Origin: Solimonas sp047605265
GTDB lineage: Bacteria; Pseudomonadota; Gammaproteobacteria; Nevskiales; Nevskiaceae
DNA: 24,152 nt
Direction of reading: 5' to 3'
Assembly: GCA_047605265.1 (NCBI GenBank)
Contig: JASGFY010000049.1
Span: 1-24,152 of the forward strand
Shown: piece by piece, positions 7,532 to 15,612 of the stretch
How the letters are laid out: each line of letters opens with the position of its first letter
How positions within the stretch are numbered: the stretch's first letter is position 1
Made by a program: the position numbers and the translations under genes
The notes under the pieces: model-generated
Databases searched by the model: none
The model's input: the letters and a program-made list of their open reading frames with translations, nothing else
Told to the model about the DNA's origin: nothing

Positions 7532-10500
7532 GTGTCTAGTTCGAAAGATTTTCCGACGTCCGTTCAGGACAAGCGGCCCCGCAGCGTCGAGGCGCATGCC
7601 GTGAAGATGCTGGTGGGTACGATCGCGGCCATGGTTGCGTATTCCGCGCAGGCGCAGGAAGCACCAGCCGAGACGCCGGCGGCCGTCGCCAGTGCCGATC
7701 CGGCCGCTGCGCCGGACGCCGGCGAAGCCTCGTCCACCGAGGAGGTGGTCATCACCGGCACGAGCATCAAGCGCAAGGACGATGCCGCGTTGCCGGTCAC
7801 GGTGATGAGTGCGGAAGCGATGGACCTTCGCGACGCCGGCACGCCGGTCGATCTGCTGACGGCGCTGCCGGCCGTGACCGGCGTGCCGATCAACGAGTCG
7901 ACGCAGGGTGGCGCCGGCGCGCGCGGCGATGTCGCCGGCATTGCGCTGCGTGGTCTCGGGGCCAGTGCCACGCTGCTGTTGCTGAATGGCCGCCGCATGG
8001 CGGCGTACGGCATCGCCAGCGGCACGGACATGACGGTCAATGCGAACATGATGCCGGTACGCGGTCTGTCGCGCGTCGACGTGCTCCGCGACGGCGCCTC
8101 GTCGATCTATGGCTCCGATGCCGTCGCCGGCGTCGTCAACTTCGTTATCGACAGCAAGTTCCGCGGTGACCAGGCCGAGTTCCAGGCCGGGTTCACCGAA
8201 GTCGGCTCCGGCAGCGACCGTCGCCTGACGCTGACGCATGGCGATTTCTATCTTGGCGGCAAGCTGCACTGGATCTCGACGCTCGACGCCTACCAGCGCG
8301 ACGCGCTGGAAACTCGCGACGTCGCCGGCGATTCGGACAAGACTTCCAAAGTGCCGTACGGATTCAATTCCAGCAGCGGCGCGTTCTTCGATCGCAGCGC
8401 ATCGAGCCAGTATCCGATCTTCACGGTGACCGACGTGGGCAAGCGCTATCTGGTGCCGAACGGCAACGGGACGGCCATCATCAGTTCCACCGCTCCCGAT
8501 ACGACGGGCCAGTATTCGAGAAACGCATATTACGATGTCAATGCCGGCTACACCCTGCCGGAAACGGTTCGTTTCAACTGGTTCAATCAGCTCGATTATC
8601 AGCTCACCGACAATGTCGCGCTGTTCGGCGAGGCCCTGTTGTACTCGGCGCAGTCTAAAATGCAGCGACCGCCGGTCGCTTACAGCAGCTCGACGGACGA
8701 GGCGATCGTCCTGGCGGCGGACAACCCGTTCAATCCATACGGCACGACGGTGACGATCAACAATTACCGTTTCGTCGACGACGGCAACGAGCGCATCGAA
8801 GACGATACTCTGGCGTACCGTTTCGTGTTCGGTGGCCGCGGCAGCTTCGCCGACCACTGGAACTGGGAATCGGCGGCGACTTATTCGCGCAGCGGCACGC
8901 ACGACATATCGGAAAATGCGATCCGCGAGAGTGCGATGCAGGCGGCGGTCGCCGACGGGCTCTACAATCCGTTCGGCTACAACTTCAGCACGGTCGACGG
9001 CGAAGTGACGCCGACCACGAAGTACGTCAACGATCCGGCCGTCATCGGTGCCTTCGCGCAGAGGTTCCATCAGAACGGCCGCGACATCCTCGCGACCGTC
9101 GATGGGCGCGTCACCGGCGAACTGATCGATCTGTGGGCGGGTCCGTTGCAGGTCGCCGCCGGCGGCGAATACCGCCACGAGGATTACGCGCTGTATCGTC
9201 CTCAGTACGTCGGCCTGAACTATGAGGACAACGCGCTCGGTCTCGATTCGGACGACAACGATTTCGTGCAGGCCTCGCCAGCGGCCAATCTGGCCGGTAC
9301 GCGCGGCGTCTGGGCCGCATTTGCGGAAACGGTCGTCCCACTGGCGTCGCCGAGCAATGGAATCATCGGCGTGCACAGCCTCTCGCTCGGAGCCTCGGTG
9401 CGTTACGAGCATTACAGCGATTTCGGCAGCACCACGAATCCGAAGTTCACGCTGGACTATCGCCCGGTCGAGCCGGTGATGATCCGCGCTTCGTACAACG
9501 AAGGTTTCCGCGCGCCGAACCTGGCGATGATGAATTACGAACGAACGGCGACGTCTTCGTACAGCGACCCGTACACGGCACTGGTCGGTGGCGGCGCGTC
9601 GACGCCTCGCCTCGTGACGACCAGCGCGCTGGGCGATCTCGGCCCCGAGACTTCCAAGGGCGTGACGTTCGGCGTCGTCATCGATGTGCCGAAGGTCGAG
9701 GGTCTGCGCTTTTCGGTCGACTACTTCCGCATCAAGATGGATGATGTCATTTCGACACCGAGCCTCTCCCAACTGCTCAACGATGATGCCACGCGCCTCA
9801 AGGCTGCGACGCAGACGGCGCTGGCTGCCGGTACCGCGCTGGAGGACATTGATCTGGGCAGCGGTACGTCGGACTACAAAGGCAACCCGTACGTCGTCCG
9901 CTCGACGGTGACCGATGAGAATCGCGAGCTTTTCGATACGTACAACGCGGCGCAGACAAGCTCCAGCGATTATCTGGCAGTCGTCGGCGACTTGACCGAA
10001 ACCAAGACGCCCTTCACCAATGCCGACAAGCAAGTCGTTTCCGGTTACGACTTCAACGTGACTTACAACCTGCCGCGCTTTTCGTGGGGCAAGGTCGCCG
10101 TCTCGACGGACTGGACCTATCTCGACGACTTCAGGCAGACCGGCGGTTTGACCGGCGTGTCGAGCGTGCTGCTCGGCGCCGACGGCAATACGCGCCTGCG
10201 CGGCTCGGCGGATCTAAACTGGTCGTACGACCTCTGGGCCGCCGGCCTGTCGGCGTACTACATCGGCGACTATGCGGACACCAGCGCGGTCTTCACGCCG
10301 GATTCGGACTGGACCGGCAAGCTGCCGGGGTACGTCAAGACGGTGGACGGCATCCATTACTGGAAGGTCGACGCCACCGTTACCCTCAACGCCTTCGTGT
10401 CGCGCAGCTTCGTCTCCGACTCGAAGTGGCTGGACGGCATGACGGTCCGCCTCGGCGTGAAGAACCTGACGGACAAGGCGCCGCCGCTCAACTCCGACCC

Positions 10501-10579
10501 CGCGGGCTACGACCAGTCGGTCTACAACAGCATTGCGGCTGGACGTACCTGGACGCTGCGCTTCAGCAAGAATTTTTAG
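7532..10579 (+). CDS. TonB-dependent outer-membrane receptor
   Basis: The 1015-residue product starts at GTG 7532, with GGGAG seven bases upstream; TTG 7505 lacks a ribosome site. A long N-region precedes a hydrophobic signal core (about 27-44, ending SAQAQEA). A TonB box-like EEVVITGTSI (about 71-80) and a plug domain follow, with LRGLGASATLLLLNGRR and VDVLRDGASSIYGSDAVAG typical of the family. Beta-barrel features include RASYNEGFRAPNL and a C-terminal strand ending in Phe (WTLRFSKNF). No STN signalling domain is seen. It is preceded by regulatory box 2 and leads a same-strand series ending with the M20 peptidase. Placement suggests uptake of the peptide or polymer substrate of the cluster; the ligand cannot be read from sequence. 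It resembles large receptors common in Xanthomonadales and related soil bacteria. Confidence 0.93.
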   Translation: MSSSKDFPTSVQDKRPRSVEAHAVKMLVGTIAAMVAYSAQAQEAPAETPAAVASADPAAAPDAGEASSTEEVVITGTSIKRKDDAALPVTVMSAEAMDLRDAGTPVDLLTALPAVTGVPINESTQGGAGARGDVAGIALRGLGASATLLLLNGRRMAAYGIASGTDMTVNANMMPVRGLSRVDVLRDGASSIYGSDAVAGVVNFVIDSKFRGDQAEFQAGFTEVGSGSDRRLTLTHGDFYLGGKLHWISTLDAYQRDALETRDVAGDSDKTSKVPYGFNSSSGAFFDRSASSQYPIFTVTDVGKRYLVPNGNGTAIISSTAPDTTGQYSRNAYYDVNAGYTLPETVRFNWFNQLDYQLTDNVALFGEALLYSAQSKMQRPPVAYSSSTDEAIVLAADNPFNPYGTTVTINNYRFVDDGNERIEDDTLAYRFVFGGRGSFADHWNWESAATYSRSGTHDISENAIRESAMQAAVADGLYNPFGYNFSTVDGEVTPTTKYVNDPAVIGAFAQRFHQNGRDILATVDGRVTGELIDLWAGPLQVAAGGEYRHEDYALYRPQYVGLNYEDNALGLDSDDNDFVQASPAANLAGTRGVWAAFAETVVPLASPSNGIIGVHSLSLGASVRYEHYSDFGSTTNPKFTLDYRPVEPVMIRASYNEGFRAPNLAMMNYERTATSSYSDPYTALVGGGASTPRLVTTSALGDLGPETSKGVTFGVVIDVPKVEGLRFSVDYFRIKMDDVISTPSLSQLLNDDATRLKAATQTALAAGTALEDIDLGSGTSDYKGNPYVVRSTVTDENRELFDTYNAAQTSSSDYLAVVGDLTETKTPFTNADKQVVSGYDFNVTYNLPRFSWGKVAVSTDWTYLDDFRQTGGLTGVSSVLLGADGNTRLRGSADLNWSYDLWAAGLSAYYIGDYADTSAVFTPDSDWTGKLPGYVKTVDGIHYWKVDATVTLNAFVSRSFVSDSKWLDGMTVRLGVKNLTDKAPPLNSDPAGYDQSVYNSIAAGRTWTLRFSKNF

Positions 10580-10597
10580 GCATCGCCGCGCCGAAGA

Positions 10598-10626
10598 TCG
10601 CGACGCCCGCGCTGCGGGCGTCGCGA
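10598..10626 (+). repeat. 13-bp perfect hairpin between receptor and capA-like gene
   Basis: TCGCGACGCCCGC (10598-10610) pairs perfectly with 10614-10626 across a 3-base loop. It lies 18 bases after the receptor stop and 23 bases before the next start. No U-tract follows, so it is not a standard terminator. It may stabilise the upstream mRNA or reduce readthrough, lowering expression of downstream genes relative to the receptor. Confidence 0.6.
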
Positions 10627-10649
10627 AGCGCCTTCAACCCGGAGTTCTC

Positions 10650-12038
10650 ATGCGTACCGCAAACTCATGCCTTTCCGTCTGCCTGCTGGGCGCGGCGAGC
10701 GCCGCGGCGCCGGCGGCGTTCGGTGCAAAGGCCGATCGTGCCTGGCAGTCGGCCGGCAACGCGAAGGACGAAACGGTGTTCGTCCTGACCGGCGACTCGA
10801 TCATCAATCGCCGCCTGTCGGCCTACGAGGTGCCGGGCAAGGATGCGATGTTCGATCTGGTCCGCGGCGCCGATGCGGCGTTCACGAACTTCGAGACCTT
10901 GATTCATCCCTATGACATGCCGGGGGCGACGGAAAGCGGCGGCACCTACATGGCGTCGCCGCCTTTCGTCGCCGACGAACTGGAGTGGGCGGGCTTCGAT
11001 CTGCTCGGTGTCGCCAACAATCACGGCAACGACTACGGCGCAGAAGGTTTGCTGAGCACGCTCGACGCGCTGTCGAAAACGCGACTGATCTATGCCGGTG
11101 CCGGCAAGAATCTCGCGTTCGCGCGCGCGCCGGGCTATCTCGATACTCGCAAGGGCCGCGTCGCGCTGATCTCGGCCACGTCGAGCTTCCCGTCGGCGAT
11201 CCGCGCCGGCGCGCAGCGCAAGGACCTGCCGGGACGTCCGGGCATCAATCCGCTCGGTCACGAGGAGATTTACACGGTCACGCAGCAGACCTTCGACTCG
11301 CTGAAACCGATGGGCCGTTCGATGACGGTCGATGGCCAGGAGACGCTGCACATCGGTGACGCGACTTTCGCGGTCGGCGCGCCGGTCGGTGTCGTGTCGA
11401 AGGCCGACGCACGCGACATGGAAGAGCTCGCCGCCAGCGTGCGCGACGCGCGGCAGCAGGCCGATTGGGTAATGGTGTCGGTGCATTCGCACGAGTCCAA
11501 GGTCGCCGGCGATCCGTCGAAGCCGGCCGATTTTCTCGTCGAGTTCGCGCACGCCATGATCGACGCCGGCGCCGACGTCGTCGTCGGCCACGGGCCGCAC
11601 GTACTGCGCGGTATCGAGATCTACAAGGGCAAGCCGATCTTCTATTCGATGGGCAACTTCATCTTCGAGAACGATCTGGTCGCGTTCCAGCCGGCCGACA
11701 ACTACGAGAAGACCGACCTGGCGGAATCGGCGCTGCCGGGCGACTACTACAGCAAGCGTTCGAAGAACGACACCGTCGGCTTTCCGGCCGGCCGCAAGTT
11801 CTGGCAGACCGTGATCGCCGAGCTGGTCTTCAAGGACGACCGCACGCTGGAGACGGTCAAGCTGCGCCCGGTCGCGCTGGGCTTCGGCCGCCCGCGCCCG
11901 CGCCGCGGCCAGCCGTATCCGGCCACGGGCGACGAGGCAAAGCAGATTCTCGACGACATCACCGAACTGTCGGCGCCGTACGGCACGAAGATCACCGTCA
12001 GGGACGGCGTCGGCTTCATCAGCCTGAAGAGCGATTGA
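10650..12038 (+). CDS. CapA family (PGA_cap) metallophosphoesterase-like protein
   Basis: A 462-residue protein of the CapA/PgsA family, which has a calcineurin-like metal-dependent fold. The ATG at 10650 has GGAG five bases upstream and gives a Sec signal peptide (about 1-26). Family motifs in order: LTGDSII (D49), TNFET (N80, E82), ANNHGNDYG (N123-H125, D128), VHSHES, GHGPHVL and YSMGNFIFE. These are the expected metal-ligand and active-site positions. Family members are best known from poly-gamma-glutamate capsule loci, but no capB or capC is present here. The neighbours are peptidases and D-Glu catabolic genes, so a hydrolytic role on gamma-glutamyl polymer or a related substrate in the periplasm is more likely than capsule synthesis. 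That role is inference; the family call is firm. Confidence 0.88.
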   Translation: MRTANSCLSVCLLGAASAAAPAAFGAKADRAWQSAGNAKDETVFVLTGDSIINRRLSAYEVPGKDAMFDLVRGADAAFTNFETLIHPYDMPGATESGGTYMASPPFVADELEWAGFDLLGVANNHGNDYGAEGLLSTLDALSKTRLIYAGAGKNLAFARAPGYLDTRKGRVALISATSSFPSAIRAGAQRKDLPGRPGINPLGHEEIYTVTQQTFDSLKPMGRSMTVDGQETLHIGDATFAVGAPVGVVSKADARDMEELAASVRDARQQADWVMVSVHSHESKVAGDPSKPADFLVEFAHAMIDAGADVVVGHGPHVLRGIEIYKGKPIFYSMGNFIFENDLVAFQPADNYEKTDLAESALPGDYYSKRSKNDTVGFPAGRKFWQTVIAELVFKDDRTLETVKLRPVALGFGRPRPRRGQPYPATGDEAKQILDDITELSAPYGTKITVRDGVGFISLKSD

Positions 12039-12050
12039 GTCGATGGCACG

Positions 12051-12080
12051 ACCGTTGCCGGCCGTTCGCCGGGCGACGGT
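12051..12080 (+). repeat. Imperfect hairpin between capA-like and hupE-like genes
   Basis: ACCGTTGCCGGC pairs with GCCGGGCGACGGT with one G-U pair and one bulge, 13 bases after the capA-like stop. No U-tract follows, so termination is doubtful. It may mark an mRNA processing or stability point. Confidence 0.35.
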
Positions 12081-12100
12081 GCGATCACGGAACGGCAAGA

Positions 12101-13264
12101 ATGGGCAAAGCGACTTCATCAGAGCATCGACAGCGTCGCCAACCGCCGCAGCGCGGTGGCTTCGTTGGCCTGCTGCTGATGGTGGTGGCCTGGCTGCCGG
12201 CGACGGCCTTCGCGCATCTCGGCAGCCAGTCGTACCTGAACGTCGACATCAGCGGCGAGCGCATCGGCGGCCGCCTCGTCATGAGCCTCGTCGACATCGC
12301 GCTGGCGCTGAAGATCGATACCGCGCTGCCGGCGGACGATCTGCGCGCCGCGGTCGTCGCGCGGCCCGACGCCGTGCGCGGCTATGTGCAGCAGCACCTG
12401 AAGATCGTCGCCAACGGCCAGGCGCGCCTGCTCGACTACGGCCGGATCGTCGACGCGACGCAGAACGGCGAGGAATTCATCGTCGTCGACTTCTCGGCGC
12501 GGACGGCGGACGCCATCCAGGCGCTCGACGTCGGCTACACGCTGTTCTTCGAGGACGATCTGCAGCATCAGTGCCTCGCCAGGATCACGTGGGGCGGCGC
12601 GGCCGCCGAGGAAGTGGTGTTCGCGGTGGGCACCGCGTACCAGCAGTTCGCGCATGCTGCCGGTGCGGCGCGCGGCTTCCGGCAGTTCCTGCGTGCCGGC
12701 GTCTGGCATATCTGGACCGGCTACGACCACATCCTGTTCCTGATCGCGCTGCTGATCCCGGCCGTGTTCGTACGCACGCCGACCGGCCGCGCGCCGGTGC
12801 CGAGCCTGGGGCCGGCGCTGATCCGCGTCACGACCATCGTCACCGCGTTCACGGTCGCGCATTCGATCACGCTGAGCTGCGCGGTGCTCGGCTGGATTCA
12901 TCTGCCGAGCCGGCTCGTCGAGTCGGCGATCGCCGGCTCGGTCTTCGTCGCCGCGGCGCTCAACTTCCGGCTGCGCACGGCCGGCATCAGCGGTGCGTGG
13001 CTGGCTTTCGCATTCGGCCTGCTGCACGGTTTCGGCTTCGCCAGCGCGCTGTCGGAGCTCGATCTCGGTTCGCAGCAGATCTGGCGGCCGCTGGTGGCGT
13101 TCAACCTCGGCGTCGAGCTCGGCCAGCTGGCGATCGTCGCTGTGTTCTTTCCGATCGCGTACCTGCTGCGCGGCACGCGTTTCTACCGGCTCGGCGTCGT
13201 GCAGGGCGGCTCGGCCGCCGTCTGCGCGTGCGCCGCCGTGTGGTTCTGCGCGCGGGCGTTCTAG
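12101..13264 (+). CDS. HupE/UreJ family membrane protein
   Basis: The 387-residue product starts at ATG 12101; the ribosome site is weak (GGAACGG). A long extension upstream in frame runs through the capA-like gene and is rejected. After a signal peptide (about 21-38) comes an extracytoplasmic domain of about 160 residues. A membrane domain of six or so helices carries the family motifs HIWTGYDHILFL, FTVAHSITLS and FGLLHGFGFAS. The repeated His residues in helices are the feature linking this group to HupE/UreJ metal permeases. Related proteins without hydrogenase or urease genes are common beside TonB receptors, and their function is not established. A metal-supply role for the M81, M20 and CapA-type enzymes would fit the location but is only a suggestion. 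Confidence 0.8.
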   Translation: MGKATSSEHRQRRQPPQRGGFVGLLLMVVAWLPATAFAHLGSQSYLNVDISGERIGGRLVMSLVDIALALKIDTALPADDLRAAVVARPDAVRGYVQQHLKIVANGQARLLDYGRIVDATQNGEEFIVVDFSARTADAIQALDVGYTLFFEDDLQHQCLARITWGGAAAEEVVFAVGTAYQQFAHAAGAARGFRQFLRAGVWHIWTGYDHILFLIALLIPAVFVRTPTGRAPVPSLGPALIRVTTIVTAFTVAHSITLSCAVLGWIHLPSRLVESAIAGSVFVAAALNFRLRTAGISGAWLAFAFGLLHGFGFASALSELDLGSQQIWRPLVAFNLGVELGQLAIVAVFFPIAYLLRGTRFYRLGVVQGGSAAVCACAAVWFCARAF

Positions 13265-13364
13265 TCCGGTGGCCCGGCAATACCGAAACACGGGACTGGT
13301 GGCCGGGCCGTCGATCCCGGCATGCCTTCCATCGAAGAAACATTAAAGAATCAGGACCAGAAGC

Positions 13365-14231
13365 ATGAATATGATCTACCTGGACGGCGCCTTCATGGAG
13401 GCCGCGCAGGCTCGAATCTCGCCGTTCGATCGCGGTTTTCTGTTCGCCGACGGCGTCTACGAGGTCGTGCCGGTGTTCAACGGCGTGCCGTTCCGTCTCG
13501 ACGAGCACCTGCAGCGTCTCGAGCGCTCGCTCGGCGAACTGCTGATCGACAATCCGCGTTCGCGCGACGGTTGGCGGGAGCTGTGCCGGGCGCTGATCGA
13601 CCGCAACGGCGGCGGCAACCAGGCGCTTTATCTGCAGGTCACGCGCGGCGCGACGCCGAAGCGCGATCATGCGTTTCCGTCGCCGCCGGTGCCGCCGACG
13701 CAGTTCATGTCGAGCGCGCCGCTGTCGCTGTCGCAGATTCACGACATCGATCGGGCGAGCGGCGCCAGGGTGCTGACGCGCGAGGACAACCGCTGGGACC
13801 GTTGCGACATCAAGTCGATTTCGCTGCTGCCGAACGTGATGTTCCGCGAGCAGGCACAGCGCGCCGGTGCCGCCGAGGTGATCCTCAAGCGCGACGGCTA
13901 CGTCACCGAGGGTTCGTCGACCAATGTCTTCGTGGTCAAGGATGGCCGCGTCGCCACGCCGCCGGTCAGCCGGCGCCTTCTCGCCGGCGTGACGCGCAAT
14001 CTGACGGTGGAGCTGTGTCGCAGGCACGGTCTGCCGATCGAGGAGCGCGGCGTGGCCGAGGCCGAGCTCGGGACGGCCGACGAGCTGTGGATCACCAGCT
14101 CGACCAAGGACGTGCTGGCGATCGTTGCGCTCGAGGGCAAGCCGGTCGGCGACGGCCGGCCGGGGCCATTGTGGAAGCAGGTCGCGGCGCATTTTCTCGC
14201 GTACAAGCGCGAAGTCTGCAAGCTCGGCTGA
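13365..14231 (+). CDS. dat: D-amino-acid transaminase (class IV PLP)
   Basis: A 288-residue cytoplasmic enzyme of fold-type IV, usual length for D-amino-acid transaminases. The ATG at 13365 follows AGGA by eight bases. FDRGFLFADGVYEVV at the N-terminus and RCDIKSISLLPNV with the PLP lysine (K150) are clear, as is TEGSSTNVF (E182, cofactor ring contact). The segment QVTRGATPKRDHAFP holds the Arg and His (R100, H102) that bind the substrate carboxylate in bacterial D-amino-acid transaminases and separates it from branched-chain or 4-amino-4-deoxychorismate enzymes. The family reaction is D-Ala plus 2-oxoglutarate to pyruvate plus D-Glu, reversible. In this cluster it would link D-Ala and other D-amino acids to the D-Glu pool degraded by DgcN/DgcA. 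Confidence 0.88.
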   Translation: MNMIYLDGAFMEAAQARISPFDRGFLFADGVYEVVPVFNGVPFRLDEHLQRLERSLGELLIDNPRSRDGWRELCRALIDRNGGGNQALYLQVTRGATPKRDHAFPSPPVPPTQFMSSAPLSLSQIHDIDRASGARVLTREDNRWDRCDIKSISLLPNVMFREQAQRAGAAEVILKRDGYVTEGSSTNVFVVKDGRVATPPVSRRLLAGVTRNLTVELCRRHGLPIEERGVAEAELGTADELWITSSTKDVLAIVALEGKPVGDGRPGPLWKQVAAHFLAYKREVCKLG

Positions 14232-14274
14232 CGCCGGCGGAAACGCAAGCACCGAAGTGATGGAGAGATCGAGG

Positions 14275-15555
14275 ATGGACAGGAAATGGATCGGCGCGGC
14301 CCTCGCGTCCGCGCTGCTGCCGGCGGCGCTGTCGGCGCAGGCCTCCGATTACGGAAAAGAGGCGGCGAAGTTGCTCGCCAGCGGCAAGTTCAAGACGGCC
14401 GCGGCACGAATCGACGCCGACTACGATCGCGTCGTCGGCGACATCGTCGCGCTGACGGAGATCGAGGCGCCGCCGTTCAAGGAGGAACAGCGCGCCCGCG
14501 TCTATCTGCGCATGCTGCGCGAGCAGGGGCTGAGCGACGTGGAGATGGACGAGGAGGGCAACGTGATGGGCCTGCGCAAAGGCTCCGGCCAAGGCCCGCT
14601 CGTGGTGATCGCCGCGCACCTGGATACGGTGTTTCCAGCGGGCACCGACGTGAAGGTGCGCCGGGAGGGCAACACGCTGCACGCGCCTGGCGTTGGCGAC
14701 GACACCAGCAGCCTGCCGGTGCTGCTCGCCTTCGCGCGCGCCATGGACGCTGCCGGCTACCGGACGAGCTCCGACATCCTGTTCGTCGGCGACGTCGGCG
14801 AGGAAGGACCGGGCGATCTGCGCGGCATGCGCTACCTGTTCAACAAAGGCAAGTACAAGGACCGCATCCGCTACTTCATTTCCTTCGAGCCGGGTCGCGC
14901 GGGCCGCATCACCAACGGCGGCGTCGGCTCCAGGCGCTACAAGCTGACGTTCGCCGGGCCCGGCGGGCACAGCTACGGCGCCTTCGGCCTCGTCAGCCCG
15001 GCGTTCGCGCTCGGCCAGGCGATGGTCGAGTTCGGCAGGATCCAGGTGCCGGAGACGCCGAAGACCACGTACAACGTCGGCGTGATCGAGGGCGGCACGT
15101 CCGTCAACTCGATTCCTTTCGCGATGTCGATGACGGTGGACATGCGCTCCGCCGGCAAGGCCGAGCTCGACGCGCTGGAGCAGCAGTTCCTGGCGATTCC
15201 GGCGAAGGCCGTCGCCGCCGAGAACGCGGCGCGCTCGACGGCCAAGGGCGAGATCACGTACCAGCTCGAGCCGGTCGGCGATCGCCCCGTGGGACAGACC
15301 GATCCGGACAAGCGCATCGCCAGGATCGCGTCGGCGGTGGCCAGGGCCGGCGGTGTCGAGCCGCAGTATGGCGCCAGCTCGACCGACGCCAACGTGCCGA
15401 TGAGCCTCGGCATCGAGGCGCTCACGCTCGGCGGTGGTTTCGAGAGCTCGCGCGCGCATTCGCTGGACGAGTTCGTCGAACTCGACAGGGCCGCGGACGT
15501 GCACAGCATGTCGCTCGGCCTGGCGACGGTGCTGATGCTGGCCGGCGCGAAATAG
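14275..15555 (+). CDS. Secreted M20 family metallopeptidase
   Basis: The 426-residue product starts at ATG 14275, with GGAGAG seven bases upstream; ATG 14260 has no good ribosome site. A Sec signal peptide (about 1-23, ending SAQAS) directs it to the periplasm. M20 motifs: AHLDTVF with metal ligand H115 and D117, GVGDD with the bridging Asp near 142, GEEGPGD with catalytic E176 and E177, a lid domain from about 225 to 340, and AHSLDEF with terminal ligand H395. It resembles the M20 group that includes glutamate carboxypeptidases and peptidase T. It lies last in the receptor-led series, 43 bases after the transaminase gene. Release of C-terminal Glu or another amino acid from imported peptides is the likely role; the exact bond is unknown. 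Being exported, it is unlikely to be the cytoplasmic N-acetylglutamate deacetylase. Confidence 0.88.
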   Translation: MDRKWIGAALASALLPAALSAQASDYGKEAAKLLASGKFKTAAARIDADYDRVVGDIVALTEIEAPPFKEEQRARVYLRMLREQGLSDVEMDEEGNVMGLRKGSGQGPLVVIAAHLDTVFPAGTDVKVRREGNTLHAPGVGDDTSSLPVLLAFARAMDAAGYRTSSDILFVGDVGEEGPGDLRGMRYLFNKGKYKDRIRYFISFEPGRAGRITNGGVGSRRYKLTFAGPGGHSYGAFGLVSPAFALGQAMVEFGRIQVPETPKTTYNVGVIEGGTSVNSIPFAMSMTVDMRSAGKAELDALEQQFLAIPAKAVAAENAARSTAKGEITYQLEPVGDRPVGQTDPDKRIARIASAVARAGGVEPQYGASSTDANVPMSLGIEALTLGGGFESSRAHSLDEFVELDRAADVHSMSLGLATVLMLAGAK

Positions 15556-15612
15556 GCGCCGCGCGGTCGCCTCGCCGCGGCGGCCTTCCGCGATGGCGGA
15601 AACAGCCGGCGC

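Noticed and set aside
7422..7604. A 60-codon frame with ATG 7422 overlapping the receptor start, considered as a leader peptide
   Set aside because: It overlaps the receptor coding start out of frame, and its sequence shows no run of regulatory codons or family resemblance.
7508..10033. An 841-codon minus-strand open frame opposite the TonB receptor
   Set aside because: Composition is dominated by Arg, Val and His typical of an antisense shadow; the receptor frame has plug and barrel motifs over its whole length.
10650..12038. A poly-gamma-glutamate capsule biosynthesis locus
   Set aside because: No CapB ligase or CapC membrane partner is present, and the surrounding genes are degradative.
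12101..13264. Hydrogenase or urease accessory locus based on the HupE/UreJ-like gene
   Set aside because: No hydrogenase, urease or nickel-chaperone gene lies in the window.
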